This document shows, piece by piece, positions 51,701-60,148 of a stretch of DNA of 64,000 nt (positions are counted from its first letter, which is position 1; every line of letters begins with the position of its first letter). The translations under genes were made by a program, and so were the position numbers. A model generated the notes under the pieces. It did not search any database and had not been told where the DNA came from. It worked only from the letters and a program-made list of their open reading frames with translations. The stretch comes from Ancrocorticia sp047501485 (GTDB taxonomy: Bacteria; Actinomycetota; Actinomycetes; Actinomycetales; Actinomycetaceae), in the NCBI GenBank assembly GCA_047501485.1, contig JAZDRN010000006.1, positions 1 through 64,000 on the forward strand, written 5' to 3'.

Positions 51701-52474
51701 CTACCCCTCCGTCAGATCCCGGCAATGCTCAAGTTGCGCCTTTGCCGGCACCAGGTCCCCCTCCACGAGGGGATCGACGACCTTGCTGTGCAACTCGTCC
51801 ACAGCGGGGAACTCTTCTCTCACATGGGGAAGATCAGGAAACTTCAGAAGTTGGTCGAGGGCCGCATCCACCCGAATATCCTTCCCGGCCTCCGTGGCCA
51901 GAACGAACTCATTGAGCCAGGCGCAATGCCAGTTCAAAGCCAGGTCGACGAAGAAGGTATTGGCCGAGATCTCCGCCCAATATCCTTCTTGCGTGCTTTC
52001 CAGCATCACGCTTCCCGGCTCCGCACCCGTCCTTATCCAGTCCTGCACGATCACCGTGTCGGCAACCAGCGGCTCGAGCTCGACGATCGTCTCCGGAGCA
52101 TCCCAGCTCGCAGGGAACGGGTGGTCGAACAAAGCGAAAGCTTCGTCCGCGAGCTTCGAGACCTCCTCGGGAACACCTTTGACATCCGTCTCAATGGTGA
52201 CATCCACCGTTTCGGAGGTACTCGGGACCGGCGTAGCAGGGACAAGCGGAGTAGTGCTAACCGAAGGAGAAGCCGATTCCGGGGAGGACACCGCGCCAGA
52301 AGCGCAACCCGCGGCAATGGCCAGCAATGCAGCGCCTATCGCGAGCCGTCTAATGGCAGATCGCCTAACGACAGCCCGCCAGACGGTCTGGAGCGCACGA
52401 ACCACGGCACTCGGTAGGCGGACGGGCACTTTTCGGGCCGTCCGCGTCTTGGCGCACCCTCGAGTGTTCGCCAT
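51701..52474 (-). CDS. Secreted lipoprotein of unknown function
   Basis: About 257 residues. A long basic N-terminal region of about 40 residues precedes the signal helix and lipobox LLAIAAGC (Cys57). A Ser/Pro/Thr linker leads to a mostly helical domain of about 175 residues with many Trp, Glu and Leu (ALNWHCAWLNEFVLATEAGK). I recognise no family. A GGGGAAGAAGAG tract lies upstream of the ATG. It stands alone between the LacI gene and nrdE. Confidence 0.7.
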   Translation of the reverse strand: MANTRGCAKTRTARKVPVRLPSAVVRALQTVWRAVVRRSAIRRLAIGAALLAIAAGCASGAVSSPESASPSVSTTPLVPATPVPSTSETVDVTIETDVKGVPEEVSKLADEAFALFDHPFPASWDAPETIVELEPLVADTVIVQDWIRTGAEPGSVMLESTQEGYWAEISANTFFVDLALNWHCAWLNEFVLATEAGKDIRVDAALDQLLKFPDLPHVREEFPAVDELHSKVVDPLVEGDLVPAKAQLEHCRDLTEG

Positions 52475-52954
52475 ATCTCTTCTTCCCCTGCGGGTTTGCG
52501 TATTGTGCTCTCATTGCCAGTGAGTCACCGAACACAAGAATTCTCTCTCGCCGCGGCTTTCTCATACGCGGCGCGGTCTCGGCACGGCCCATTCCGCACC
52601 CATCCGCAACGCGGCGTCTGACGACGCTGAACTGCACACATGCCTAACAACTCCACGATACAGGATGGTTTGTCCTAACCGCAGCGAAACACGCTAACAC
52701 TGTAAACCTGGGCGCCTTCCGAGGGTCGCGCAACGCCGTTCCGACGGTTCCATGAGCCTCACTCCGGGTCGAGAGCGCGAAAGAACACCCCAACACCCAG
52801 TAACGGGGGCACCAGCTCCGACCCCGACCTGAAGCCCGTGTACAACGCACATCGGGCCCGCACTGCAAAAGAGTGCGGGCCCGATTCGCCGTCGTTCTCG
52901 ATCCGATTTCCAGACGGTTTCCTGGAAACCGAACGCGGATTCAGTTGCCTGCCG
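52475..52954. other. Intergenic region between nrdE and the lipoprotein gene
   Basis: About 480 bases with no gene. It contains the hairpin at 52851-52885, and presumably the lipoprotein promoter near 52480-52560. Frames here are short and lack coding bias. Confidence 0.6.
52851..52885 (-). terminator. Strong hairpin, probable nrdE terminator
   Basis: Perfect 14-bp stem (52851-52864 with 52872-52885), loop of seven bases, 70 bases past the nrdE stop. The stem is GC-rich and lacks a T-run on the minus strand. Confidence 0.65.
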
Positions 52955-55108
52955 CTACAGCATGCAGGAGACGCATCCTTCTACTTCGGTGCCTTGGAGG
53001 GCCTGTTGGCGGATGCGCATGTAGTAGAGGGTTTTGATGCCCTTGCGCCAGGCGTAGATGTAGTTGCGATTCACGTCGCGGGTGGTCACGGTGTCCGGGT
53101 AGAACAGTGTGAGCGAGAGCCCCTGATCGACGTGCTGGGTTGCCATCGCATAGGTGTCGATGATCTTCTCAGGACCGATCTCGTAGGCGTCCTGGTAATA
53201 CTCCAGGTTGTCATTGGTCATGTAGGGCGCCGGGTAGTAGACACGACCGATCTTGCCTTCCTTGCGGATCTCGATCTTGGAGACGATCGGGTGGATCGAG
53301 GAGGTGGAGTGGTTGATGTAGCTGATCGAACCCGTGGGCGGCACGGCCTGCAGGTTCTGGTTGTACATACCATGCTCGCGGACCTGGGCCTTGAGCTCGC
53401 GCCAATCGTCCTGGGTGGGCAGATCAATGCCCTCGAAGAGCTCGCGCACACGCTGCGTGGCCGGCTCCCACACCTGGTCGATGTACTTGTCGAAGAACTC
53501 TCCCGTAGCGTACTTGGACTCCTCGAAGCCCTCGAAACGCTGGCCTCGTTCCTTCGCAATCGTCATCGAGGCCCGGATCGCGTGATAGACCACCGCGTAG
53601 AAGTACATGTTGGTGAAATCGAGGCCCTCCTGGGAACCGTAGTGGATGCGTTCGCGTCCCAGGTAACCGTGCAGGTTCATCTGGCCCAGGCCGATGGCAT
53701 GAGACATGGCGTTTCCACGCTCGATCGACGGGACGGAACGAATATCCGTCAGATCGGAGACAGCGGACAGGGCGCGCACGGCAGCTTCGACCGTCTTGCC
53801 CAGATCCCGCGACTCCATGGCCTTGGCGATATTCATCGAGCCGAGATTGCAGGAGATGTCCTTGCCCACGTGCTCATAGGAGAGATCATCGGACAGTTCG
53901 GAGGCTTCGGAGACCTGCAGGATCTCCGAGCAGAGATTGGACATCGTGATCTTGCCCTTGATGGGGTTGGCCCGATTGACCGTGTCCTCGAACACGATAT
54001 ACGGATAGCCCGACTCGAACTGGATCTCGGCCAGGGTCTGGAAGAAGTTACGAGCATTGATCTTGGTCTTGCGGATGCGCTTGTCCCCGACCATCTCGTA
54101 GTACTTCTCACTGACACTGATCTCGGTGAACGGGACTCCGTACACGCGCTCGACATCGTAGGGAGAGAAGAGGTACATATCCTCGTTCCGCTTCGCCAGA
54201 TCGAAGGTGATGTCCGGGATCACCACACCCAGGGAGAGGGTTTTGATGCGGATCTTCTCGTCCGCGTTCTCCCGCTTGGTGTCCAGGAAGCGCATGATAT
54301 CCGGGTGATGGGCATGCAGGTAGACCGCGCCGGCTCCCTGACGCGCACCCAACTGGTTGGCGTAGGAGAACGAGTCCTCCAACAGCTTCATCACCGGGTT
54401 CACACCAGAGGACTGGTTCTGGATCTTCTTGATGGGCGCGCCGAGTTCGCGCAGGTTGGACAGATTCAGAGCCACACCACCGCCGCGCTTGGACAGCTGC
54501 AACGCCGAGTTGATGCCGCGCGCGATGGACTCCATATTGTCCTCGATGCGCAGCAGGAAACAGGACACCAGCTCGCCACGAGCAGCCTTGCCCGCATTGA
54601 GGAAGGTCGGCGTCGCCGGCTGGAAACGACCGGAGATGATCTCGTCCACCAGGCTCAACGCCAATTCCTCGTCCCCGCGGGCGAGGTAGAGGGCCACCAT
54701 GCACACACGATCCTCGTAGCGTTCCAGATAGCGCGAGCCATCGAAGGTCTTCAACGTGTACGAGGTGTAGTACTTGAAGGCGCCCAGGAACGTGGGGAAG
54801 CGGAACTTGTGGGCGTAGGCCGCTTTGAACAGGGACTTGACGAAAGCGAAGGAATACTGGTCCAGCACCGGCTTCTCGTAGTAGCCCTCCTCGACCAGGT
54901 ACTCGATCTTCTCTTCCAGATCATGGAAGTACACCGTGTTCTTGTTGACATGCTGCAAGAAATACTGCCGGGCGGCCTCGCGGTCGGCTTCGAACTGAAT
55001 CTGGCCCTCGGCATCATAGAGATTCAACTGCGCATTAAGCGCATGGTAGTCCAATCGGGGATCCGTGTACTGTTCCTCGCCGGTATCCGTCAACGTGGTT
55101 GCTGCCAA
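52955..55108 (-). CDS. nrdE: Class Ib ribonucleotide reductase large subunit
   Basis: Catalytic subunit of 717 residues that reduces ribonucleoside diphosphates to deoxy forms. Visible elements are CNLGSMNIAKAM, FSYANQLGARQGAG, GSISYINHSTSSIHP and the C-terminal redox pair CVSC that is re-reduced by NrdH. The shortened N-terminus lacking the ATP-cone is class Ib. The start is a TTG at 55108 with GGAGAAG upstream, and it overlaps the end of nrdI by 19 bases. Partner NrdF is encoded at 31048. Confidence 0.97.
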   Translation of the reverse strand: MAATTLTDTGEEQYTDPRLDYHALNAQLNLYDAEGQIQFEADREAARQYFLQHVNKNTVYFHDLEEKIEYLVEEGYYEKPVLDQYSFAFVKSLFKAAYAHKFRFPTFLGAFKYYTSYTLKTFDGSRYLERYEDRVCMVALYLARGDEELALSLVDEIISGRFQPATPTFLNAGKAARGELVSCFLLRIEDNMESIARGINSALQLSKRGGGVALNLSNLRELGAPIKKIQNQSSGVNPVMKLLEDSFSYANQLGARQGAGAVYLHAHHPDIMRFLDTKRENADEKIRIKTLSLGVVIPDITFDLAKRNEDMYLFSPYDVERVYGVPFTEISVSEKYYEMVGDKRIRKTKINARNFFQTLAEIQFESGYPYIVFEDTVNRANPIKGKITMSNLCSEILQVSEASELSDDLSYEHVGKDISCNLGSMNIAKAMESRDLGKTVEAAVRALSAVSDLTDIRSVPSIERGNAMSHAIGLGQMNLHGYLGRERIHYGSQEGLDFTNMYFYAVVYHAIRASMTIAKERGQRFEGFEESKYATGEFFDKYIDQVWEPATQRVRELFEGIDLPTQDDWRELKAQVREHGMYNQNLQAVPPTGSISYINHSTSSIHPIVSKIEIRKEGKIGRVYYPAPYMTNDNLEYYQDAYEIGPEKIIDTYAMATQHVDQGLSLTLFYPDTVTTRDVNRNYIYAWRKGIKTLYYMRIRQQALQGTEVEGCVSCML

Positions 55109-55494
55109 AACTTCTCCAACCCTTCACGTACTCGATCCGCATCCTGCGGGGTTCCGAGTAACTCGAACTTGTACATATGCGGCACATGGCATTTCGCGGA
55201 GATGATGTCCCCGGCTATGCAGTATGCCTTACCGAAGTTTGTGTTCCCTCCCGTGATGACCCCACGTATGAGCGAGCGGTTGTGTTCATCGTTAAGGAAC
55301 TTGATGACCTGCTTGGGAACGGCTCCCTTGGAGTTGCCGCCCCCATAGGTCGGCACGACCAGCACGTACTCCTCCTCGACGTGCAAGGGCTCTTCCTTCG
55401 GACGCAAGGGGATGCGCCGCGCCGGGAACCCCAGCTTCTCCACGAATCGCTTCGTGTTGTTGGTTGTCGACGAGAAGTAAACGATCTGCGGCAT
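55090..55494 (-). CDS. nrdI: Flavodoxin-like NrdI
   Basis: Flavodoxin-like protein of about 134 residues that activates the NrdF metal cofactor, in manganese enzymes by supplying superoxide. The FMN phosphate loop is YFSSTTNNTKRFVEKLG and a second FMN loop VPTYGGGNSKGAVPKQVIKFL; GVITGGNTNFGKAYCIAGD is the third. ATG 55494 follows AGGGAGGG. It overlaps nrdE. The longer open frame to 55728 is non-homologous. Confidence 0.94.
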   Translation of the reverse strand: MPQIVYFSSTTNNTKRFVEKLGFPARRIPLRPKEEPLHVEEEYVLVVPTYGGGNSKGAVPKQVIKFLNDEHNRSLIRGVITGGNTNFGKAYCIAGDIISAKCHVPHMYKFELLGTPQDADRVREGLEKFWQQPR

Positions 55495-55709
55495 CTGTCC
55501 CTCCCTGTTAGGACACTTCCAGACTGCCAAACGGTTGATGGATGACTCGTGCGAGCGGTGGAGGGTGCATCCGCCCCACCGATCGCCTTTCGTACGACGA
55601 CGGATCGGGCTTGCGTAGCCGAACACTCCCGTAGCACGAATGCTCTTATTTGAATTCTTCCTCGGCGCGGCTGCACGCCCAGCAGGGCGCCGCGCATTCT
55701 CAAGCGTGC

Positions 55710-55745
55710 AGTGACGGCCCGAAGCCACTGCCCCGGGCCGTCACT
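55710..55745 (-). terminator. Hairpin between nrdH and nrdI
   Basis: Perfect 12-bp stem (55710-55721 with 55734-55745), loop 12 bases, 24 bases past the nrdH stop. It could terminate part of the nrdH transcripts so that nrdH is made in excess over nrdIE. The 274-base nrdH-nrdI gap may hold another promoter. Confidence 0.55.
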
Positions 55746-55768
55746 ATCCAGCTCTGCGAAACAATGTC

Positions 55769-56023
55769 TCAGGCAGAGACGACTGCGCCCTGTTCCGCGG
55801 CCACAGTCAAAGCCTTGATCTTGTCCGGACGGAATCCCGACCAGTGATCGCCGCCTGCAAAGACAACGGGGGCCTGCTGGTAGCCGAGGGCCTTAACCGC
55901 ATCCAGAGCTTCTGCATCCAGAGTGAGGTCAACTTCCTCATACGCGAGACCAGCCTTGTTCAAAGCCCGCTTGGTTGCATTGCACTGGACGCAGGAGGGC
56001 TTGGTGAAAACAGTGATACTCAT
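55769..56023 (-). CDS. nrdH: NrdH-redoxin
   Basis: Glutaredoxin-like protein of 84 residues that feeds electrons from thioredoxin reductase to NrdE. The redox pair is SCVQCNATKRAL (C11, C14) and the C-terminal WSGFRPDKIKAL is the NrdH signature. GGGAGAG lies upstream of ATG 56023. It heads the nrdHIE cluster. Confidence 0.95.
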   Translation of the reverse strand: MSITVFTKPSCVQCNATKRALNKAGLAYEEVDLTLDAEALDAVKALGYQQAPVVFAGGDHWSGFRPDKIKALTVAAEQGAVVSA

Positions 56024-56171
56024 ATGAGCTCTCCCTTCTGGTGCTGCATCCGTGGAAACCAGTCGCTCAACTTCCCGTTGCGCGGCCTTCAGATTTGCGT
56101 CTCCACTAGAGATAACACGCCAGTCGTCGAAACATTCCGTGCGATGCGCCGCAATCAACGGCACTGCATAG

Positions 56172-56219
56172 ACACTACACCTTGTGGTCGAGAACGTCAT
56201 GAACCACAAGGGATTGTGT
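56172..56219. promoter_or_regulatory. Tandem NrdR boxes upstream of nrdH
   Basis: Box 1, ACACTACACCTTGTGG (56172-56187), matches the NrdR consensus ACACTATATCTAGTGT at 12 of 16 positions. Box 2, CCACAAGGGATTGTGT (56204-56219), matches at 10. The starts are 32 bases apart, about three helical turns, the spacing known for paired NrdR boxes. They lie about 150 bases upstream of the nrdH start. NrdR itself is not in the window. Confidence 0.6.
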
Positions 56220-56527
56220 TGGCGTGTTTCGACGTGATAAGTCACACCCTTGTAATTCGCCGCTGTGGAACCACCCCGTTTCCCAGTGGAAAGCACTGTG
56301 TACGCTTCGAGCTACCTACGACTCGGTATCTCCCGTAGCGTCCACACCGTGACGGCACGCCGACCGCTCGCATCCCAGCCTGCCCCGGTCACCCCGCGGG
56401 TGACTGCTCCCATCTTCTCGCAAGCCTCCGACATGTTCTGAAGCCATTTTCGCGGGGGTGCTCCTCGGGCTCGCTCTCCCCTGGGCAACAGTCGCATCCC
56501 GCACGAAGGGCCGCGCTTTCCCCACCA

Positions 56528-56601
56528 AAATCCACAACTGTGGATAACTTTTTCCCACACGTGTGGATCTTCTCCCCAAGTTTATCCACAAGTGTGGACA
56601 A
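56528..56601. promoter_or_regulatory. DnaA-box array: three back-to-back dyads
   Basis: Six 9-mers form three dyads of the pattern box-2 bases-inverted box. Dyad 1 (56528-56547): AAATCCACA and, inverted, TTATCCACA. Dyad 2 (56551-56570): TTTCCCACA and, inverted, AGATCCACA. Dyad 3 (56582-56601): TTATCCACA and, inverted, TTGTCCACA. Two are perfect E. coli-type boxes and one is the perfect actinobacterial box TTGTCCACA. dnaA and dnaN are not in the window, so this is not the usual oriC setting. It lies 505 bases upstream of nrdH. Confidence 0.75.
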
Positions 56602-56807
56602 CCTGCGACGACGCCGGTGTTGTCCCGTGCGGCGACTTTTAGGACCGCGGCGTGTCGCACAGGCGCGTGTCGCAACCACGCGGGCACCGGTCATCACTGC
56701 CGCCACGTCCCACGCCGACGGCTGCGCGGGCACTCTCCGATCGGAGCCACCTACTGCGAGCTTGTGCATGCGCACACGGGCACCCACAGCGCCGAGGCCC
56801 GCGCTGC

Positions 56808-58445
56808 TCAGCACTCCACGACGTTCACGGCCAAGCCGCCGCGAGAGGTCTCCTTGTACTTGGACAGCATGTCCATGCCGGTCTGGCGCATCGTCTCGAT
56901 GACGGTGTCGAAGGAGACGGCGTGGCGCCCATCGCCCCACAGCGCCATGCGGGCGGCGTTGATGGCCTTGACCGCGGCGATTGCATTGCGTTCGATGCAG
57001 GGAATCTGAACCAGACCGCCAACGGGATCGCAGGTCAACCCCAGCGAATGCTCCATGGCGATCTCCGCGGCGTTCTCCACCTGCTGCGGCGTGCCTCCCA
57101 TGGCCTCGGCCAAACCGGCGGCGGCCATGGCACTGGCGGCGCCAACCTCCCCCTGGCATCCCACCTCGGCACCTGCGATAGAGGCATTGGACTTGATGAG
57201 ACCTCCGATGGCAGCGGCGGCCAGCAGGAAACGCCGTTGGCCATCGACATCCGCACCCGGAACAAACCTCAGGTAATAGGACAGCACCGCGGGAACCACA
57301 CCCGCAGCACCATTGGTGGGAGCGGTTACCACTCGGTGGCCGGCGGCGTTCTCCTCGTTGACGGCGAGCGCGTAGAGGTTCACCCAATCCATTCCACCCA
57401 ACGGATCGGAGGAGGGACCGCGCCGCTCAAGCTCAGCGTTGAGCTCGCTGGCACGACGCTTCACACGCAGTACTCCCGGCAGGGTGCCCGAGGCTTCGCA
57501 GCCCTCCTTGATGCACTCCTCCATCACCTGCCAGATGTTGTCCACATACGCGACGACCTCGTCCCGCGGGCGCAGCGCTTCCTCGTTGGCCATGACGAGG
57601 CTCGACACGCTCAGCCCTGACGACGCGCACTGCTCCAGCAGGCCCCGAGCCGTGGTGTACGGGAAGGGCGCCGGCTTCGACGCCACGCTCGCGGCAGCGC
57701 TTTCCAGGGGAAGGACGTGCGGATGGCTCGCGGCGTCGCCCACCTCCCGCATCACGAACCCGCCCCCGATGGAGTAGTAGGTGCCCTCCAGGAGCGCCTC
57801 GCCGCCGGCCGCGAAGGCGGTAATCGTCAGGGCGTTGACGTGGAAGGGAAGGATATTCCCCGGAAGGAAGCGCACATCGTTCGCGTAGTCGAACGTAACC
57901 TCGCCCACCTCCATCAGGTCGAGCGAACCCGACGCCATCGCCCGCTCCATGAGGGTATCGACGACGTTCACCGGCACCGATTCGGGCTTGAAGCCCGAGA
58001 GACCGAGCAGAATGGCACGGTCGGTCGAATGGCCGCGCCCGGTCGCGCCGAGAGAACCCATGAGGTCGATGACGATCCTGCTCGGAACCGTGCAAAGATC
58101 CGCCCCCGAAACCGGCCCGGCCCCGCTTCCCGGTGCACCCGCCTTCAGCGCAGCGGAATTGCGGCGGCACACCTCGGCCAGCTGCCCGGCGAAATGCAGC
58201 CCGGCCCGCATCGGTCCCACTGTGTGGGACGAGGATGGCCCGATCCCCACCCGGAACATCTCGCACACGGACAGCGGGCGGATCTCGCTGGCAGCCCTCT
58301 TCGTCTCTTCCAGAGTCTGCTTGTGCGCCGACGACGTCGTATCCGGCCTCGCCGATTCGGAGTCCTGGAGCGGCCGCGCATCGAGAGAGGCCGAATCCTT
58401 CCGGCCTGCGGAAGTCGGCTGCGATGAGAGGGGCGAGGGACTCAT
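56808..58445 (-). CDS. sdaA: L-serine ammonia-lyase (serine dehydratase)
   Basis: Single-chain iron-sulfur L-serine dehydratase, about 545 residues, converting L-serine to pyruvate and ammonia. The family start SVCEMFRVGIGPSSSHTVGPMRAG is preceded by about 55 extra low-complexity residues. Cluster cysteines are in GCQGEVGAASAMA, GLTCDPVGGLVQIPC and the C-terminal MDMLSKYKETSRGGLAVNVVEC region (last residue Cys, as in known enzymes). The ATG 58445 is used; an in-frame TTG at 58472 is possible. It ends about 200 bases from the DnaA-box array. Confidence 0.95.
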   Translation of the reverse strand: MSPSPLSSQPTSAGRKDSASLDARPLQDSESARPDTTSSAHKQTLEETKRAASEIRPLSVCEMFRVGIGPSSSHTVGPMRAGLHFAGQLAEVCRRNSAALKAGAPGSGAGPVSGADLCTVPSRIVIDLMGSLGATGRGHSTDRAILLGLSGFKPESVPVNVVDTLMERAMASGSLDLMEVGEVTFDYANDVRFLPGNILPFHVNALTITAFAAGGEALLEGTYYSIGGGFVMREVGDAASHPHVLPLESAAASVASKPAPFPYTTARGLLEQCASSGLSVSSLVMANEEALRPRDEVVAYVDNIWQVMEECIKEGCEASGTLPGVLRVKRRASELNAELERRGPSSDPLGGMDWVNLYALAVNEENAAGHRVVTAPTNGAAGVVPAVLSYYLRFVPGADVDGQRRFLLAAAAIGGLIKSNASIAGAEVGCQGEVGAASAMAAAGLAEAMGGTPQQVENAAEIAMEHSLGLTCDPVGGLVQIPCIERNAIAAVKAINAARMALWGDGRHAVSFDTVIETMRQTGMDMLSKYKETSRGGLAVNVVEC

Positions 58446-58513
58446 GAGATTCTTTCGGAAGTCTTCGGACAAACGCGTTCTAGAATCGAGAGGGGATGCG
58501 GATCCACACCCCT

Positions 58514-58831
58514 CTACTCCCCGTCCGTTTCCTCACCGATGATGGCGTTGACCCGCTCAACCTTGGCGGTGAGCTGATCCGTATAACCGGGACGAAGGTC
58601 CGCCTTCATGACCAGGGAGACCCGAGCGGAGTACGTGGCGACGACGTCCACACACTGCTTGACGACCGCCATGACCTCGTCCCATTCACCCTCCAACGTG
58701 GTGAACATAGACGTGGTCTCGTGCGAGAGCCCGGACTCACGCACGACCTTGATTGCAGCGGCAACAGCCTCTGAAACGGAGCCATCTTGCTGGTCAGTGG
58801 TTTGTGGGGCGACAGAGAAAGCTAACAGCAT
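58514..58831 (-). CDS. Thiamine-binding protein (MTH1187/YqgV family)
   Basis: Small protein of 105 residues with the ferredoxin-like MTH1187 fold: MLLAFSVAPQTT at the start, VRESGLSHETTSMFTTLEGEWDEVM in the middle (quoted in part: SGLSHETTSMFTTLEGEW) and a C-terminal helix. Members bind thiamine or related compounds and form tetramers. TAGTCT ends six bases before ATG 58831, so the mRNA may be leaderless. It is divergent from the Fur-family gene. Confidence 0.85.
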   Translation of the reverse strand: MLLAFSVAPQTTDQQDGSVSEAVAAAIKVVRESGLSHETTSMFTTLEGEWDEVMAVVKQCVDVVATYSARVSLVMKADLRPGYTDQLTAKVERVNAIIGEETDGE

Positions 58832-58837
58832 GATTCA

Positions 58838-58843
58838 AGACTA
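58838..58843 (-). promoter_or_regulatory. -10 box (TAGTCT), leaderless arrangement
   Basis: TAGTCT ends six bases before ATG 58831 with no ribosome site between. Confidence 0.5.
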
Positions 58844-59031
58844 GACCCAACCGTCATAGCCCCGGAAGGAGCGGAGAGAAAGGCACCGGCTACCGCCCAC
58901 CGGCCTACGGGGATAAAGCCGGAACAAGTACAGAAAAGTCGGGCCTAGGTACCCAGATTCTGGCTTCCCGCATACATTAGAGTGCTTACAAAACTTGATT
59001 GCTGCCAGATATGGGATGGAGCTTTACACGC

Positions 59032-59457
59032 ATGACCACCAATTTTGCCGATCAACTGCGAGAGGTAGGCCTTCGAGTCACCGAACCCCGCCTAGCGACG
59101 CTTCAGCAGATCGAAGAAGGCGGGCATGTGAGCGCCGATGAGCTGCGAACCGGCGTCGCCAAGAAGCTCGGGTCAGTCTCCACGCAGGCGATCTACGACA
59201 TAGTCCACGCCTTGACCGACAAAGGGCTGCTGCGGGAGGTCAAGCCGGCCGGCCACGTCTCGCTCTTCGAGCTGAGCCGCAATGACAATCATCATCACCT
59301 CATCTGCCGCACCTGCGGACGGATCGAGGATGTCCCGTGCGCCGTGGGCTTTGCTCCCTGCTTGCAGCCCTCGGACAATCACGGCTTCGTCATCGACGAG
59401 GCCGAGGTTCACTTCTGGGGCATCTGCCCGCAGTGCCGAGAAGGCTCCTCGCTCTGA
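59032..59457 (+). CDS. Fur-family metalloregulator (FurA/PerR-like)
   Basis: Regulator of 141 residues. The winged helix covers LREVGLRVTEPRLATLQQI and SVSTQAIYDIVHALTDKGLL. The metal-binding HHHLICRTCGRIEDV gives H-rich strand and Cys92/Cys95, and ICPQC gives Cys132/Cys135, the structural zinc site. The FurA/PerR subgroup controls peroxide defence; no catalase is adjacent. ATG 59032 is used because homology begins there; GGAG lies ten bases upstream. A hairpin follows at 59569. Confidence 0.9.
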   Translation: MTTNFADQLREVGLRVTEPRLATLQQIEEGGHVSADELRTGVAKKLGSVSTQAIYDIVHALTDKGLLREVKPAGHVSLFELSRNDNHHHLICRTCGRIEDVPCAVGFAPCLQPSDNHGFVIDEAEVHFWGICPQCREGSSL

Positions 59458-60148
59458 GCGTCGCGCCGATTTCGCACAGACCATTTGTCCCAGGCGAAAC
59501 CCCGCGTATGGAACCCCTCGTCCGGTCCACGGGTTGCGGATGGGCCATTCTCTCGCCCGAAGACAGCAAACGGCGGGTGACGATCCACCCATCGTCACCC
59601 GCCGTTCCATCTATCCCTGACATCACCGATGAGCAGCGTCGCCAACCACGGGAAGGGGCCGCAGCGGCTTCTCAGATCCGCCCATCGATATGTTCTGATG
59701 GATCTATTCAGTTGATGCATTCGGCGGCACCACCAGGCCACCTCCTGCCTCACGTCTCCGACCCACAGGCACTCAATCCACACATTCAGGAGACTCAGGA
59801 CTGAATCTTTTTCGGGTGCCGGTGCGTCGGCGACACCATTATGTAAACAAGCCAAACTCAATATGCCGTGAGGGAAAGCTGGGAATATCTGGGGAAAATA
59901 GCCAATGTGACATAGGCTTCACGCAGTAAATATCACTGAGACATAGCCGACAGGGGCCTTTTTACCTTTCTGACCAGCCAAATCATTGCCGTCTCCGACG
60001 TCTCGCTATAGCATGGTGCAAACACAGTTCGAATAGGACATAATGGGGGCACAAGCCACCTTGGTTCTTTGCACTTAACACGCGATCACGCACGCCAAGT
60101 CACGACAGAATAAACAGGTCACCACTGATCAGATCTCAGGAGTCCCAG
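59458..60148. other. Region between Fur-family gene and luxS
   Basis: About 690 bases. The first part holds a hairpin at 59569-59606. The part from about 59820 to 60148 is AT-richer and forms the luxS leader; CTCAGGAG precedes the luxS ATG. I looked for a SAH or SAM riboswitch and see no recognisable core, only GGGGCCTTTTT near 59954-59964. No gene is seen. Confidence 0.5.
59569..59606 (+). terminator. Hairpin downstream of the Fur-family gene
   Basis: Perfect 16-bp stem (59569-59584 with 59591-59606), six-base loop, 110 bases past the stop. No strong T-run. Confidence 0.6.

Larger units (their letters stand above)
56024..56807. promoter_or_regulatory. nrdHIE control region
   Basis: About 780 bases without a convincing gene; the antisense frame at 56389-57387 is a shadow of sdaA. 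It holds a likely NrdR-box pair (56172-56219) and a DnaA-box array (56528-56601), described below. The nrdH promoter probably lies near the NrdR boxes. Confidence 0.7.

Noticed and set aside
52838..55348. 836-codon open frame on the plus strand antisense to nrdE and nrdI
   Set aside because: Its product is a His/Val/Asp-rich composition typical of antisense reading of a high-GC gene, while nrdE and nrdI on the other strand match their families over full length.
56528..56601. Chromosomal origin oriC
   Set aside because: Although DnaA boxes are dense, no dnaA, dnaN, recF or gyrB gene is near, and I see no adjacent AT-rich unwinding element. It is listed as a DnaA-box array instead.
56389..57387. 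332-codon minus-strand frame over the DnaA-box array and sdaA 3' end
   Set aside because: Arg/Gly/Cys-rich shadow of sdaA extended through non-coding DNA; no family resemblance and no ribosome site.
59860..60148. SAH or SAM riboswitch before luxS
   Set aside because: Suggested by the pathway, but I cannot find the conserved core of either class by eye; a covariance search would be decisive.
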